Positions 14,306-14,420 of a stretch of 14,420 nt of DNA are shown here, piece by piece. The notes below the pieces were generated by a model that was not told the origin of the DNA, did not search any database, and was given only the letters and a program-made list of their open reading frames with translations. Made by a program: the position numbers and the translations under genes. Origin of the DNA: Rhodospirillales bacterium (GTDB lineage Bacteria > Pseudomonadota > Alphaproteobacteria > Rhodospirillales > Casp-alpha2); NCBI GenBank assembly GCA_030727885.1, contig JANRAT010000318.1:1-14420 (forward strand), given 5' to 3'. How positions within the stretch are numbered: position 1 is the stretch's first letter; every line of letters starts with the position of its first letter.

Positions 14306-14420
14306 TTCAACCCTCCGCAGGCCCGCTCTGGATGAACTCCGGCGACGGGCACTCTCATTAGACATGAGATAGGGACTGGCTACTTAACCTGCAAGTTCCC
14401 TTGAACGCCGTGTCGCCTGG

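Overview
The window looks like chromosomal DNA from an alphaproteobacterium, probably near the Rhodospirillales. I infer this from the moderately high GC content, a class I (archaeal-type) lysyl-tRNA synthetase, an ATP-type PEP carboxykinase, a polyhydroxyalkanoate (PHA) phasin, a PCuAC copper chaperone and a HugZ/DUF2470 protein. I see no tRNA or rRNA gene, insertion sequence, integrase or CRISPR array. It reads as a densely packed housekeeping region with small operons on both strands.

Left part (1-1967): a minus-strand pair, a PCuAC copper chaperone followed 21 bases later by a TerC-family membrane protein that runs off the left edge. The terC reading frame has an in-frame TGA at codon 14, where the family usually has Trp. 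Divergent from this pair is a HugZ-like heme-utilisation protein. The 116-base gap between them holds a nearly mirror-symmetric pair of candidate promoters.

Centre-left (1968-6935, plus strand): pckA with a strong terminator; a solute-binding-protein-fold gene with no signal peptide and no transporter partner; and a 698-residue fusion. In the fusion, a flavodiiron-type metallo-beta-lactamase fold that has lost nearly all its metal ligands is joined through a roughly 100-residue acidic linker to an intact DHH/DHHA1 phosphoesterase. This fusion is the most unusual protein here.

Centre-right (6939-11031, minus strand): trkH (potassium uptake), a D-2-hydroxyacid dehydrogenase whose ribosome site overlaps the trkH stop, then lysK. 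The lysK and fusion genes converge with a 3-base gap.

Right part: a plus-strand RidA-family deaminase and a DMT/EamA permease (11249-12510), then minus-strand genes for a TetR-like regulator, a phasin and a CsaA-type tRNA-binding protein (in transcription order). The phasin promoter is flanked by two perfect palindromes with a TGC-N3-GCA core and three copies of TGTGCAAT. A 12-base piece of this motif recurs upstream of the RidA gene, so a PHA-related regulator may control both.

Genes are called from reading-frame content, ribosome sites and family motifs read by eye. Promoters and operators are pattern-based and mostly low confidence.
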